The notes: a model not told the origin generated them from the letters alone. Positions 39,736 to 49,399 are shown, counted from the stretch's first letter. The stretch is DNA of 64,000 nucleotides from Microbacterium sp. LWS13-1.2 (GCF_040144835.1 NZ_CP151632.1:1736001-1800000); one strand, 5' to 3'. Numbers and translations: made by a program.

Positions 39736-41916
39736 ATGAATGATGTGCGCATCGCCCACCTGTCGGCCGGCGACGTCTCGCTCGTGGTGGCCCAGCAGGC
39801 AGCGAGCCTGCCCAGGATCGTCCACTGGGGCGCTCGCATCGATGTGAGCGCCGATGATCTTCAAGGCTTCGTCATGGCGGAGGAAAGGCCCGGTCTTTCA
39901 ACCGATTCCGATGTTCCATACTACGCGACGATCCTGCCGGAGCACAGCCGCGGCTGGTTCGGCCGACCAGGGCTGAGCGCGCATCGAGCGGGTGCCGCCT
40001 GGGCTCCCCGCTTCCACGCCGCGCCGATCCGAGTCGCCGGCATGCCCGTCGAGACGGGTGTGGCCACCGTCGGCGCGGGCAGCGTCGTCGTCGACGCACG
40101 CGACGACTGGGCACAGATCGAGCTCCATCTGGAGATCGATCTCAGCGCGAGTGGACTGCTGCGAACACGTGCTCTCATCCGCAACACCGGCGAGGACGAA
40201 GCCCCGCTCGAGATCGCCGAGGTGATGCTGTCGCTGCCCCTTCCGCTGCGTGCCGGCGAGGTCCTCGACTTCTCCGGACGCTGGGCTCACGAGCGGATCC
40301 CACAGCGGCATCCCATCGTCCGCGGCATCCACACCCGCCCCTCCCGCCGTGGGCGCACGGGCCTGGACGCCACGACGGTGATCGCCGCCGGCGTTCCAGG
40401 GTTCGCGTCGGATGCCGGCGAGGTGTGGGTCTGCCACGTCGGGTTCAGCGGGAATCACGAGCACGCCATCGAGCGCGGTGACGGCTTCCTCGCCTTCCGG
40501 GGCGGCGAACTGCTGCTGCCGGGAGAGATCCGGCTCACGACGGGCGAGGAGTACGTCACACCTTGGGTCTACGGCAGCTACGGCGACGGACTCGACAGTG
40601 CGGCGTCGCGCTATCACGACCACCTGCGCGCCAGGTCGCGGTCGTCGCGACGGGAGCGCCCGGTCACGCTGAACGTCTGGGAGGCGGTGTACTTCGACCA
40701 GGACCCGGCAACGCTCATCGATCTCGCCGAACGCGGCGCCGAACTCGGCGTGGAGCGGTACGTGCTCGACGACGGCTGGTTCCGCGGCCGCCGGGATGAC
40801 CGCTCGGGGCTGGGCGACTGGACGCCCGATCCGGTGGGCTGGCCCGACGGCCTGCGGCCGTTGGCCGACCGCGTCCGACAGCTCGGCATGGAGTTCGGGC
40901 TCTGGGTGGAACCCGAGATGATCAACGAGGACTCCGACCTCGCCCGCGCGCATCCCGACTGGATCCTCCGCGCGCGACCGGAGCTTCCGCCGCGCTACCG
41001 GTTCCAGCAGGTGCTCGATCTGACGCACCCCGAGGCCTACTCCCACATCCTGGAACGGCTCGACGATCTCGTCACCTCGATCGGCGTGAGCTATCTGAAG
41101 TGGGACCACAATCGAGATCTCGTCGAGGCCGGTCACCCCGTGAGCGGCGCTCCTGCCGTGCACGAGCAGACGCTTGCCGTCTACCGGCTCATCGACGAGC
41201 TGCGGGCTCGCCACCCCGACCTCGAGATCGAGAGCTGCGCCTCGGGCGGCGGACGCGTCGATCTCGGCATCCTCGAGCGCACCGACCGCATCCATCCCTC
41301 GGACAGCCACGACCCGATCGACCGGTTCCACATCCTGCGATGGACCGGGCTCCTGGTGCCGCCCGAGATGATGGGCTCGCATGTCGCTTCGGCGGTCTCC
41401 AGCACGACGGGACGCACCTCCAGCCTGCACTACCGGTGCGCGGTCGCGCTGCTCGGCCACTTCGGGATCGAATGGGACATCCGAGGCCTCGAGGACGCCG
41501 ACCGCGAGACGCTCTCGTCCTGGATCTCGCTCTACCGCAGGCACCGACGCCTCATCTCGACGGGGCGCGCCGTCGGCGGGCCTGCCGACCACTCCGCGCC
41601 CGCGGTACGAGGAGTCGTCTCGCCGGAGGGGACGGAGGCGTTGTACACCATCGTGACGCCGGCGACGAGCCCGGACGCCCTGGCGCGCGTGAGACTCACC
41701 GGCCTCGCTCCCGAGCGCCACTACCGGATCGCGGTGGACGCGCCGGAGTCGCTCGGACCCCCGTGGCAGGTGCCGGGATGGCTGGGGGCGCCGGGTCTCG
41801 ACGAACACGGTCCTGCCCCCGTCCTGAGCGGCGCCCTGCTCAGCCGAGTCGGCCTGGAGTTCCCCACGTTCCACCCCGAGCGCGCCGCCGTGGTGCACCT
41901 GCAGGCGGCCGACTGA
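39736..41916 (+). CDS. GH36 alpha-galactosidase
   Basis: A 726-residue family 36 alpha-galactosidase. The N-terminal beta-supersandwich is followed by the TIM barrel that starts near VTLNVWEAVYFDQDPATLIDLAERGAELGVERYVLDDGWFRGRRDD. The catalytic nucleophile Asp is in SYLKWDHNRDL (about residue 456) and the acid/base Asp in HPSDSHDPIDR (about 521). The substrate-binding GLWVEPEM and ESCASGGGRVD motifs are intact. It has no signal peptide, so it is cytoplasmic. The ATG with CACAAT 7 bases upstream is chosen; an ATG nine bases earlier is possible. It is divergent from GH127. Confidence 0.93.
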   Translation: MNDVRIAHLSAGDVSLVVAQQAASLPRIVHWGARIDVSADDLQGFVMAEERPGLSTDSDVPYYATILPEHSRGWFGRPGLSAHRAGAAWAPRFHAAPIRVAGMPVETGVATVGAGSVVVDARDDWAQIELHLEIDLSASGLLRTRALIRNTGEDEAPLEIAEVMLSLPLPLRAGEVLDFSGRWAHERIPQRHPIVRGIHTRPSRRGRTGLDATTVIAAGVPGFASDAGEVWVCHVGFSGNHEHAIERGDGFLAFRGGELLLPGEIRLTTGEEYVTPWVYGSYGDGLDSAASRYHDHLRARSRSSRRERPVTLNVWEAVYFDQDPATLIDLAERGAELGVERYVLDDGWFRGRRDDRSGLGDWTPDPVGWPDGLRPLADRVRQLGMEFGLWVEPEMINEDSDLARAHPDWILRARPELPPRYRFQQVLDLTHPEAYSHILERLDDLVTSIGVSYLKWDHNRDLVEAGHPVSGAPAVHEQTLAVYRLIDELRARHPDLEIESCASGGGRVDLGILERTDRIHPSDSHDPIDRFHILRWTGLLVPPEMMGSHVASAVSSTTGRTSSLHYRCAVALLGHFGIEWDIRGLEDADRETLSSWISLYRRHRRLISTGRAVGGPADHSAPAVRGVVSPEGTEALYTIVTPATSPDALARVRLTGLAPERHYRIAVDAPESLGPPWQVPGWLGAPGLDEHGPAPVLSGALLSRVGLEFPTFHPERAAVVHLQAAD

Positions 41917-41951
41917 GGGTCACGGCGGCGGCGCGCACCGCCGAGCCGACG

Positions 41952-43034
41952 TCACCGCGGCGGGGCACCGCCCCACGACGCCACGAGGTCGGCGGTGTCG
42001 TCGTCACCGCTGCTGCGCGCCTCGGCCACGCACGCCGCCGCTGCCCGCGCGAACACCTCGTCGAGGAGCACCGGGGCGCCGGACCGCGCCGACGCGACGG
42101 CTGCCTCCACCATCGCAAGGCTCCAGATGTTCGCGTGGATCTCACCCGACGGCAGCGGCCCGCCGTCCAGCGCCTGCAGGAACTCGGCGAGGGCGGCATC
42201 GAGCCCTTCCACCTGCTCGACGGGCTGCAGCGTCTGCGGGACGTCGTGGGCGTCCTGCGCACGGACCGCCTGCTCGCCGTCCCACTCGACCGAGCCGCCC
42301 GCCGCGCTCGCGCGCCAGGCGCCGTTCCACGACGTGGTGAGGCCGTCGGCGCACCAGCTTCCGGAGTACGCGAACCTCGCCCCATCGGTGAAGCGGAAGA
42401 CCGCCTGGGCAGCGGCACCCCCGCGATACCAGCTCCACGGCGGCGAGAACTCCTCGCAGTAGACGGACGCCGGCTCACTGCCGAGCACGTATCGCGCCTG
42501 ATCGAACGTGTGGATCGCCATGTCGATGAGCAGCGGCGAGTCCATCTCATCGCGGAAGCCGCCGAAACGCGGGTTCTGGAAGAACGCGGCGTCGAGCTGG
42601 CCCGCGCCGCCGTACGCCGCCACGGCGTCGCGGAACGCGCGCAGACCCGCCAGGTGTCGCCGCGACTGGCTGGTCGCGAGGAGGACTCCCTGCTGTTCGC
42701 TCACGGCGGCGAGGGCGAGGGCGTCCGCGACCGTCGGGGTCACCGGCTTCTCGCTGAGCACCGGCACACCGGCGCGCAGCGCCGCTTCACTGACCGCCCG
42801 GTGGGCCTCGGGGATCGTGACGTTGAGCAGCATGCTCGGCGGCTCCACGGCGGCGAACGCCTCGGCGACCGTGGCGACGCACGGGACGTCCCAGCCCCGC
42901 TCGCGCGCCGCCGCCTGCGCGGCGGCGACCGAGACGTCCACCAACGCGCTCACGCGCAGATCAGGGCGTCGCTCGATCACGTCGATCCAGGCGCGGCCCA
43001 TCCCTCCCGCACCGACGAGGACGACCTCTCTCAT
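41952..43034 (-). CDS. Gfo/Idh/MocA-family dehydrogenase
   Basis: A 360-residue NAD(P)-dependent sugar dehydrogenase. The Rossmann motif is VVLVGAGGMGRAW (residues 4-16). The EKP catalytic-lysine motif is in GVPVLSEKPVTPTVADAL, and the substrate-domain segment DSPLLIDMAIHTFDQARYVLG supplies the usual Asp/His pair. The start codon overlaps the stop of ThuA 2 (ATGA). The combination ThuA plus Gfo/Idh/MocA recalls ThuA/ThuB of agrobacterial trehalose use, where a 3-keto-glycoside is formed; here the sugar is unknown. It is the last gene of the transporter operon and convergent with GH36. Confidence 0.88.
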   Translation of the reverse strand: MREVVLVGAGGMGRAWIDVIERRPDLRVSALVDVSVAAAQAAARERGWDVPCVATVAEAFAAVEPPSMLLNVTIPEAHRAVSEAALRAGVPVLSEKPVTPTVADALALAAVSEQQGVLLATSQSRRHLAGLRAFRDAVAAYGGAGQLDAAFFQNPRFGGFRDEMDSPLLIDMAIHTFDQARYVLGSEPASVYCEEFSPPWSWYRGGAAAQAVFRFTDGARFAYSGSWCADGLTTSWNGAWRASAAGGSVEWDGEQAVRAQDAHDVPQTLQPVEQVEGLDAALAEFLQALDGGPLPSGEIHANIWSLAMVEAAVASARSGAPVLLDEVFARAAAACVAEARSSGDDDTADLVASWGGAPPR

Positions 43035-43804
43035 GTCAGCACCTCGCCGTTCCACTCGCGAGGCGTGTCGAACTCGCCCGTGCGGTGCATCGTCAGGTGC
43101 GGAAGGTCCCGCGGCCGGTCCTGGAACGCCCATCCGGCCGCATTGGCGAGGACCCGCTGGATCTCCGGCTGGTGGTAGACGGGGTAATCCTGATCGCCCG
43201 GAGAGAAGTAGAAGATGCGCCCGCGTCCGCGGGAGAAGGTCATCCCGGACCGGAACACCTCTCCCCCGCTGAAGCTGGAGACGAACACGAGCTCGTCGGG
43301 GGCGGGCACGTCGAAGAACTCGCCGTACATCTCCTGGGCGGGAATGACGATCGGATGCGGCACGCCGGCGGCGATCGGATGGTTCGGCGATACCGTCCAC
43401 ACCAGTTCGCGGTCATCCCCCTGCCGCCATCGGAGGCTGCACGTCGTCCCCATCAGGCGGATGAAGATCTTGGAGAAGTGCCCGGAGTGGAGCACCACCA
43501 GCCCCATGCCGCCGAGGACGGCGCGATGAACCCGCTCCACCACGGCGTCGTCGACGGCGTCGTGTCGCACGTGCCCCCACCAGAAGAGCACATCGGTCTG
43601 CTCCAGGCGCTCGGCGCTCAGGCCGTGCTCCGGATCGTCGAGCGTCGCCGTGTCGACGACGCTGTCGGGGCCGAGGAGCGAGCGCAGTCCGGCGGCGATC
43701 GTCTCGTGCATGCTGTCTGGGTACAGGCGGCGTGGCACCTCATCGTGCTTCTCATGGTGGTTCTCGCCCCACACCAGGACCCGGATGCCCCGCGTCTGCG
43801 TCAT
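43031..43804 (-). CDS. ThuA-domain protein 2
   Basis: A 257-residue ThuA/trehalose-utilization-type protein, longer than and distinct from ThuA 1. Typical segments are IRVLVWGENHHEKHDEVPRRLYPDSMHETIA (start), TDVLFWWGHVRHDAV, GLVVLHSGHFSKIFIRLMGTTCSLRWRQGDDRE (about 110-142), NHPIAAGVPHPIVIPAQEMYGEFFDVP and GRIFYFSPGDQDYPVYHQPEIQRVL. The histidines of WGENHHEKH, VLHSGH and the late YH are the likely active-site set. Both ends overlap neighbours by ATGA, tying it to GH3 and the dehydrogenase. Confidence 0.9.
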   Translation of the reverse strand: MTQTRGIRVLVWGENHHEKHDEVPRRLYPDSMHETIAAGLRSLLGPDSVVDTATLDDPEHGLSAERLEQTDVLFWWGHVRHDAVDDAVVERVHRAVLGGMGLVVLHSGHFSKIFIRLMGTTCSLRWRQGDDRELVWTVSPNHPIAAGVPHPIVIPAQEMYGEFFDVPAPDELVFVSSFSGGEVFRSGMTFSRGRGRIFYFSPGDQDYPVYHQPEIQRVLANAAGWAFQDRPRDLPHLTMHRTGEFDTPREWNGEVLT

Positions 43805-46119
43805 GCTGTCTCCTTCGCTTCGGTCGCGTCTACATCCCATGCCGTCCGGCCGGCCCGCGCCAGCAGGACGCGCCGGGGCCCCGCCAGACGCACGCGTGTC
43901 TCGATCGGACGCTCCGCCGCCGAAGGGCCGGCCGCGAGTACCGCGACGCCGGGCTCGACGGCGAGCCTGTTGTCCGTGCCCGTCGCCGCGAGCCGGGCGG
44001 CCTCGAGGGTGAACCGCACGGTGCGTCGCGCGCCGGCGGGGACCGGGATGCGCGCGAAGCCCACCAGCTGAACATCCGGGCGGACGATCGGACCGGAGGG
44101 GAAGGACGCATACAGCTGCACGACCTCGATGGCATCCGCACCGTCGTTGCGCACGACAACCGCCACCTCCGCGGCGCCGCCGGTCGGCAGCACTGCCGGC
44201 GTCTCGATGCTCTCGTAGACGATCCGGCCAGGCGTCATCCCGAAGCCGAACGGGAACAGCGGCGTGGGGTCGGCGACGGTGATGCCGCGGTTGTGGCGAC
44301 CGAGAGGCGGCTGCAAGTACGTGCCGGTCGCCTCGGGAGAACGCGGGATCTGGACGGGGAGCCGCCCGCTGGGCGCGATGCGGCCGGAGAGCACGCCGGC
44401 GACGGCCGCCGCACCGTCCGCACCCGGGAAGAATGCCTGCACGATCGCTCCCGCCTCGGTGTAATCGCCGAGCGCGTACGGGCGCCCCGAGACGACGACG
44501 AGCACTGTCGGCGTCCCGGTCGCCAGCACCGCACGGACCAGGTCGTCCTGGCGGCCCGGCAGCCGCAGGTGGGGCGCGTCGCACCCCTCGCCGGACGTCC
44601 CGGCCCCGAACAGGCCGGCGACATCGCCGACGACGAGTACGGCGACGTCGCTGTCGCGGGCGAGCGCGACCGCTTCGTCGATCCGCACCTCCTCGTCGCC
44701 GACGATCTCGCAGCCACGCTCGGAGCGGACCCGGGCGTCTCCCCACTCAGCGCGCACGGCGTCCTCGATCGTCGGGATGTCGATGCCCGGGGCGTGGCCG
44801 GGGTACTTGGTGAGCACGTGATTGGGGAACGCGTAGCAGCCGAGCAGACTGCGGTACTCCGTGGCGGCGGGGCCGATCAGCGCGATCCGTCGCGCTTCGG
44901 CGAGCGGCAGCATCCCATCGTCCCTCAGCAGGATGATCGACTCCTCGGCGAGCGCCGCAGAGATGGCGCGGTTGCGCGGGGTGTCCAGCAGCACATCCTC
45001 CGCTCCGTCGGGCACGACGGGCCCGCGATCGAGCAGGCCGGCTTCGATCTTGTGGCGCAGGTGGCGCACCGCTGCGCGGTCGATGTCGCTCTCGTCCACG
45101 ACACCTTCGCGCACGAGGCGCGGCAGGGCGGCGTACGCGACGGTCGAGGGCAGCTCCACGTCGACGCCGGCGCGGAGCGCGAGGGCACCGGCCGCGGGGC
45201 CGTCCGCGGCGACCCGGTGCATCGACACGAGGAAGGGCACGGCCCAGTAGTCGGCGACGACGGTCCCGTCGAAACCCCACTCGGTGCGCAGCACGCCGTC
45301 GAGCAGGTGCCGGTTCGCGGTGCTCGGGATACCGTCGACATCGGTGTACGAGGTCATCACGCTGCGCGCACCGCCCTGGCGCAGCGCCGTCTCGAACGGC
45401 GGCAGCACGGTGTCGGCGAACTCCCGCGGTCCCATGCTCACCGGTCCGTGATTGCGCGCGGCCCGCGACGCCGCGTATCCGGCGAAGTGCTTCAGGGTGG
45501 CGACGACGCCCGCGCCCTCCAGGCCGGCGACGTACGCTGCACCCAGCTGCCCGACCACATAGGGGTCTTCTCCCAAGGTCTCCTCGACCCGACCCCACCG
45601 GTAGTCGCGCACGACGTCCAGGACGGGGGCGAGGCCTTGATGCACGCCGATCGCGCGCATGTCGTCGCCGATCGCCCGGGCCATGTCGCGCACGAGCTCC
45701 TCGTCGAATGTCGCCGCCCACGCCAGTGGCGTCGGGAAAGCCGTGGCTCCGAACGCCGCGAGGCCGGTGAGGCACTCCTCGTGGACGAGGGCCGGGATGC
45801 CGAGCCGCTGGTTCGCCACGACGCGATACTGCAGCTCGCGCAGTCGTGTGACGCCCTCGCTCACGCTCACCGGCGCGGTGCCGAACACGCGCGTCAGCTG
45901 ACCGAGCCCGTGGGCGAAGGGATCGGTGCCCTCGGTCGCTAGACCGCCCTCCAGGGTCGGGGCGAAGTCGTCGGCGGCATCCGTCAGCCAGACGGAACCG
46001 AGTTGGGCGACCTTCTCCTCGAGGGTCAGTTCGTCGACGAGCGCCTGCGCGCGCTCACGCGCGCTCAGCGTCGTGTCCCGCCATCGGCCCTGATCGATGA
46101 CGTCGGCGTGCGCGCTCAT
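43801..46119 (-). CDS. GH3 glycosidase (beta-glucosidase/xylosidase type)
   Basis: A 772-residue family 3 enzyme with the usual order: (beta/alpha)8 domain, alpha/beta sandwich, and fibronectin-like C-terminal domain (about 660-745). The first domain has LGEDPYVVGQLGAAYVAGL and TLKHFAGYAASRAARNH, and the nucleophile Asp in GFDGTVVADYWAV. The second domain contains SIILLRDDGMLPL and the acid/base region around GTSGEGCDAPHL. It has no signal peptide. Its sequence type is the one used for beta-glucosidase, xylosidase or arabinosidase, so substrate is open. Start and upstream permease stop overlap as TGATG. Confidence 0.9.
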   Translation of the reverse strand: MSAHADVIDQGRWRDTTLSARERAQALVDELTLEEKVAQLGSVWLTDAADDFAPTLEGGLATEGTDPFAHGLGQLTRVFGTAPVSVSEGVTRLRELQYRVVANQRLGIPALVHEECLTGLAAFGATAFPTPLAWAATFDEELVRDMARAIGDDMRAIGVHQGLAPVLDVVRDYRWGRVEETLGEDPYVVGQLGAAYVAGLEGAGVVATLKHFAGYAASRAARNHGPVSMGPREFADTVLPPFETALRQGGARSVMTSYTDVDGIPSTANRHLLDGVLRTEWGFDGTVVADYWAVPFLVSMHRVAADGPAAGALALRAGVDVELPSTVAYAALPRLVREGVVDESDIDRAAVRHLRHKIEAGLLDRGPVVPDGAEDVLLDTPRNRAISAALAEESIILLRDDGMLPLAEARRIALIGPAATEYRSLLGCYAFPNHVLTKYPGHAPGIDIPTIEDAVRAEWGDARVRSERGCEIVGDEEVRIDEAVALARDSDVAVLVVGDVAGLFGAGTSGEGCDAPHLRLPGRQDDLVRAVLATGTPTVLVVVSGRPYALGDYTEAGAIVQAFFPGADGAAAVAGVLSGRIAPSGRLPVQIPRSPEATGTYLQPPLGRHNRGITVADPTPLFPFGFGMTPGRIVYESIETPAVLPTGGAAEVAVVVRNDGADAIEVVQLYASFPSGPIVRPDVQLVGFARIPVPAGARRTVRFTLEAARLAATGTDNRLAVEPGVAVLAAGPSAAERPIETRVRLAGPRRVLLARAGRTAWDVDATEAKETA

Positions 46120-47027
46120 CAGCCCTTGAACGCCCCATCCATGATGCCGGCGACCATTCGCCGGCCGACGAAGAAGAAGACGATGAGCAGCGGCAGCGTC
46201 GCCATGAAGGAGCCGCCCATCGTCAGCGCCAGGTCGATGGTGCGGTTGGCCTGCAGCTGCTTCAGTGCGATCTGCACCGTGAACAGCTCCGGCGACTTGA
46301 GCACGATGAACGGCCACATGAAGTCGTTCCACACCGCGGTGAAGGTGATGAGGCCCAGCACGAACGCGGCCGGCCGCACCACGGGGAAGCCGATGCGCCA
46401 GAAGATCTGCCAGCTGTTCGCCCCGTCGATCCGCGCCGCCTGCATGAGTTCGTCGCTCAGCGTCGTGGCCATGTGCTGACGCATCCAGAAGATGCCGAAC
46501 GCGCTGGCGAGCCCGGGGACGATGATCGCCTGCAGGGTGTCGACCCAGTCGAGCCACGAGATGATCAGGTACTGCGGAATGACGCTGAGCTGCGCCGGCA
46601 CCGTCATCGTCAGCAGCACGATCAGGAACAGCGCGTTGCGGCCGGGGAAGTGCATCTTCGCGAAGGCGAATCCGGCGAGCGCGCAGAGCAGCGAGGCGAT
46701 CACCGCGATGGCCAGCGACACGATCACGCTGTTGAGCAGCGACTGGAAGAACGGGACGGTCTCGAACACCTTGGCGGCGATCTCGAAGAAGTTGAATCCC
46801 GGGTAGAGCCGCGGCGGGATCGAGGTGACCGCGGAGGCTCCCACCGATGCGATCACGAACATGTAGTACAGCGGGAAGACGCTGATGACGACCGCGACGA
46901 TGAGCATGGCGTACACGGGCCAGGGCACGCGGCCCAGGCGTCCGCCGCGACGCGACGGTGTCTTCTCGGGCTGCGCGAGCGCCTCTTCGGGCGTCTGCGG
47001 AATGGCCTGGTCGATGACATCGGACAT
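46119..47027 (-). CDS. Sugar ABC transporter permease (MalG-like)
   Basis: A 302-residue inner-membrane permease of the carbohydrate uptake transporter 1 class. It has six helices, with the ATPase-docking EAA loop at DELMQAARIDGANSWQIFWRIGFPVVRPA (about 190-218). An N-terminal 35-residue acidic then basic tail precedes helix 1. The start overlaps the stop of the MalF-like gene as TGATG. No ATPase gene is present in the island, so the importer probably uses a shared MsiK-type ATPase encoded elsewhere. Confidence 0.93.
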   Translation of the reverse strand: MSDVIDQAIPQTPEEALAQPEKTPSRRGGRLGRVPWPVYAMLIVAVVISVFPLYYMFVIASVGASAVTSIPPRLYPGFNFFEIAAKVFETVPFFQSLLNSVIVSLAIAVIASLLCALAGFAFAKMHFPGRNALFLIVLLTMTVPAQLSVIPQYLIISWLDWVDTLQAIIVPGLASAFGIFWMRQHMATTLSDELMQAARIDGANSWQIFWRIGFPVVRPAAFVLGLITFTAVWNDFMWPFIVLKSPELFTVQIALKQLQANRTIDLALTMGGSFMATLPLLIVFFFVGRRMVAGIMDGAFKG

Positions 47028-47989
47028 CAGCGTGCCCTCCGGGTGCGGGTGGTCAGGAAGAAGTTGATGAGCGAGACCACGACGACGATCACGAACAGTG
47101 CGACGCCGATGGCGGAGCCGTAGCCGAACTCGAACTGTCCGAAGCCCTGCTCGTAAAGGAAGAGGGCGAGCGTCTGACACTGCCGCCCGCCGCCGCACGT
47201 GAGACCCGACTCGGGGGCGACCAGCAGCGGTTCGGTGAAGATCTGCAGCCCGCCGATGGTCGACATGATGACCGTGAAGATGATGATCGGGCGCAGCGAC
47301 GGGATCGTCAGGTGGATGAACTGCTGCCAGTTCGATGCCCCGTCCACCGAGGCCGCCTCGTACATCTCCCGCGGCAGCGCCTGGAGACCGGCGAGGTACA
47401 GGAGGGTGTTGTAGCCGAACCACCGCCACATCACCATCGACGAGATCACGATCCACGAGCCGACCTGCGAGGCGAGGAAGTTGACTTCGCCGATCCCGAA
47501 CCACCCGAGCACCCAGTTGATCAGCCCGAAGTTCTTGTCGAAGATCTGCGCGAACACCAGCGCCGTCGCGGCGACCGAGGTGATGTAGGGCACCAGCAGC
47601 GCCATGCGGAAGAAGTTCGCGAACTTCAGCATGGCGTGGTTCAGCAGGTGCGCAAGGCCGAGCGCCAGGAGCAGCTGCGGAATCGTCGAGATGAGGAAGA
47701 TGCCGAAGGTGTTGACGAACGCGTTCCAGAACCGGGGGTCCTGGACGAGCCGCTCGAAGTTCGCCAGCCCGACGAACGTCTGCTCGCCGATCGGGTTCCA
47801 GTCGAAGAGCGCGACATAGAACGTGAAGAGCAGCGGGAAGAGGCCGAAGATCGCGAACAGCACGAAGAACGGCGCGATGTAGACGTAGGGCGCGATCCGC
47901 TCCGCGAGCGGGTGCCGGATCTTCCGGGAGGGTGGCCGGTCTCCCCGGCGGATCTTCTGGACGGGGATGGCGGTGGCGGTGGCGGTCAT
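47027..47989 (-). CDS. Sugar ABC transporter permease (MalF-like)
   Basis: A 320-residue permease partnered with the MalG-like protein. The first helix (YVYIAPFFVLFAIFGLFPLLFTFYVALFDW) is typical, and the EAA loop reads EMYEAASVDGASNWQQFIHLTIPSLRPI (about 213-240). A periplasmic insert with a CGGGRQC cysteine pair lies before the last helix (about 268-274) and is not common in the family. It follows the binding-protein gene by 63 bases. Confidence 0.93.
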   Translation of the reverse strand: MTATATAIPVQKIRRGDRPPSRKIRHPLAERIAPYVYIAPFFVLFAIFGLFPLLFTFYVALFDWNPIGEQTFVGLANFERLVQDPRFWNAFVNTFGIFLISTIPQLLLALGLAHLLNHAMLKFANFFRMALLVPYITSVAATALVFAQIFDKNFGLINWVLGWFGIGEVNFLASQVGSWIVISSMVMWRWFGYNTLLYLAGLQALPREMYEAASVDGASNWQQFIHLTIPSLRPIIIFTVIMSTIGGLQIFTEPLLVAPESGLTCGGGRQCQTLALFLYEQGFGQFEFGYGSAIGVALFVIVVVVSLINFFLTTRTRRAR

Positions 47990-48052
47990 CTTCCTGCCTC
48001 GGTCGGGGCGGTGGCCCGGCCCATGGCCGGACCACCGCTGGTCGGGTGGGGC

Positions 48053-49327
48053 TCAGCCCCCGATGGCGGCCTTCGCGCTGGCCACGCCGGTCTCCCAGGC
48101 GTCGGCCGGGTCGACGTTGCCGGCCTGCATGTCGACGAGCGCGTTGAGCAGGGCTCCGCCGATCGCGCTGGTGTCGGGGCCGTTGTAGAACGAGTTGAAC
48201 TGCAGCACGGACTCGCTGATGGTGGCGCCGATGGCCGAGTCGCCGAAGAACGGGTCCGTGTAGCCCTTCACCTCGTCGCTCTCGAGCGCCGCTTCGGCCG
48301 CGGGGAAGGTTCCGGTCTGCGCGAAGTGCTCCGTCTGACCTTCCGGCGACAGCATCGTCTCGATGTACTGCCACGCCGCCGCCTTGTTGTCGGCACGGGC
48401 GGGGATGGCGATGACGCTGCCGCCCCAGTTGCCGCCGACACCCGGGATGGACGCGATCCGCCAGTCGCCTTCCGTGTCGGGGGCGTCGTTCTTGAGCCCG
48501 GACAGGATCCATGACGGCGCCGTGGTCACCGCGAAGGCGCCGTTGGCCTTGCCCGGCGCCCAGCCCGACGACCATGCCGGGATGTTGGCGCTGATGCCGG
48601 CGTCGTACGCGCGCACGGCGACGTCGAACGCCTCCTCGACCTGCGGGTTGGTGTCGAAGATGAGCTCGCCGTCCGGGGAGTAGTACTTCTCCGTGACCTG
48701 GTTGACGGTGGAGAAGAACACCGACGTCTCGACGTTGTCCACGAACGGCTGGCCCGTGGCAGCCGTGTACTGCTCGCCCATGGCGATGAAGTCGTCCCAC
48801 GACGACCACATCTGCGCGACCTCCGCCGGATCCGTCGGCAGGCCGGCCGCTTCGAAGAGATCGGCACGGTAGGCGAAGCTCAGGCCCCCCACATCGGTGG
48901 GGATGCCGATCAGCGAGCCGTCATCGGCGGTGGCGGCGTCGACCGCCCAGTCCAGGTAGTCGTCGCCGACATCGTCGCCGCCGAGCGTGCGCAGGTCGAC
49001 GAAGTTGCCCGGGTTCTCCACGAACTTGGGCAGATCGTCGTTCTGGATCATCACGAGGTCGGGGACGCGGCCGCCGGCGAGGGCCGCGGTCAGCGCGGTG
49101 GCGGTCTCGGTCGTGCTGCCGACCTCCGACAACTTCACCTTGGCGTCGGGCATCTCCTCGAGGTAGCGATCGACCGAGTCCTTCTGGCCGATGCCTGTGA
49201 ACGACCAGAACTCGAATTCGGCGTCGGGATCGTCGGAGCCGGAGCCCGATCCTCCCGAGCATCCGGACAGCACCAGCGCGAGTGCACCGACTGCTGCGAT
49301 GGGCAGGGCCAGTTTGCGACGATTCAC
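48053..49327 (-). CDS. Sugar-binding lipoprotein of ABC importer
   Basis: A 424-residue extracellular solute-binding protein, family 1 type. The signal peptide ends in the lipobox LVLSGC, with acylated Cys near residue 22, followed by a Gly/Ser linker. The mature protein shows FEFWSFTGIG, VPDLVMIQNDDLPKFV, GIPTDVGGLSFAYRADLFEAAGLP, a Trp-rich region (WSSWDDF) and NKAAAWQYIETMLSPEGQ. GTG is the start because GAGGAGC lies five bases upstream. It is first in the operon with the two permeases, GH3, ThuA 2 and the dehydrogenase, under a 20-base palindromic operator. Confidence 0.93.
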   Translation of the reverse strand: MNRRKLALPIAAVGALALVLSGCSGGSGSGSDDPDAEFEFWSFTGIGQKDSVDRYLEEMPDAKVKLSEVGSTTETATALTAALAGGRVPDLVMIQNDDLPKFVENPGNFVDLRTLGGDDVGDDYLDWAVDAATADDGSLIGIPTDVGGLSFAYRADLFEAAGLPTDPAEVAQMWSSWDDFIAMGEQYTAATGQPFVDNVETSVFFSTVNQVTEKYYSPDGELIFDTNPQVEEAFDVAVRAYDAGISANIPAWSSGWAPGKANGAFAVTTAPSWILSGLKNDAPDTEGDWRIASIPGVGGNWGGSVIAIPARADNKAAAWQYIETMLSPEGQTEHFAQTGTFPAAEAALESDEVKGYTDPFFGDSAIGATISESVLQFNSFYNGPDTSAIGGALLNALVDMQAGNVDPADAWETGVASAKAAIGG

Positions 49328-49379
49328 AACAGCTCCTCTTCTTCGGGGACATGTGGCTGCGGGAGGTTTGGCTCCGATG

Positions 49380-49399
49380 CTGAGAGATCGATCTCTCAG
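49380..49399. promoter_or_regulatory. 20-bp perfect palindromic operator
   Basis: CTGAGAGATCGATCTCTCAG is a perfect palindrome with a central CG, between the divergent sugar-binding protein and lacI 2 genes. Its inner 12 bases are identical to the site upstream of GH127. Confidence 0.75.
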
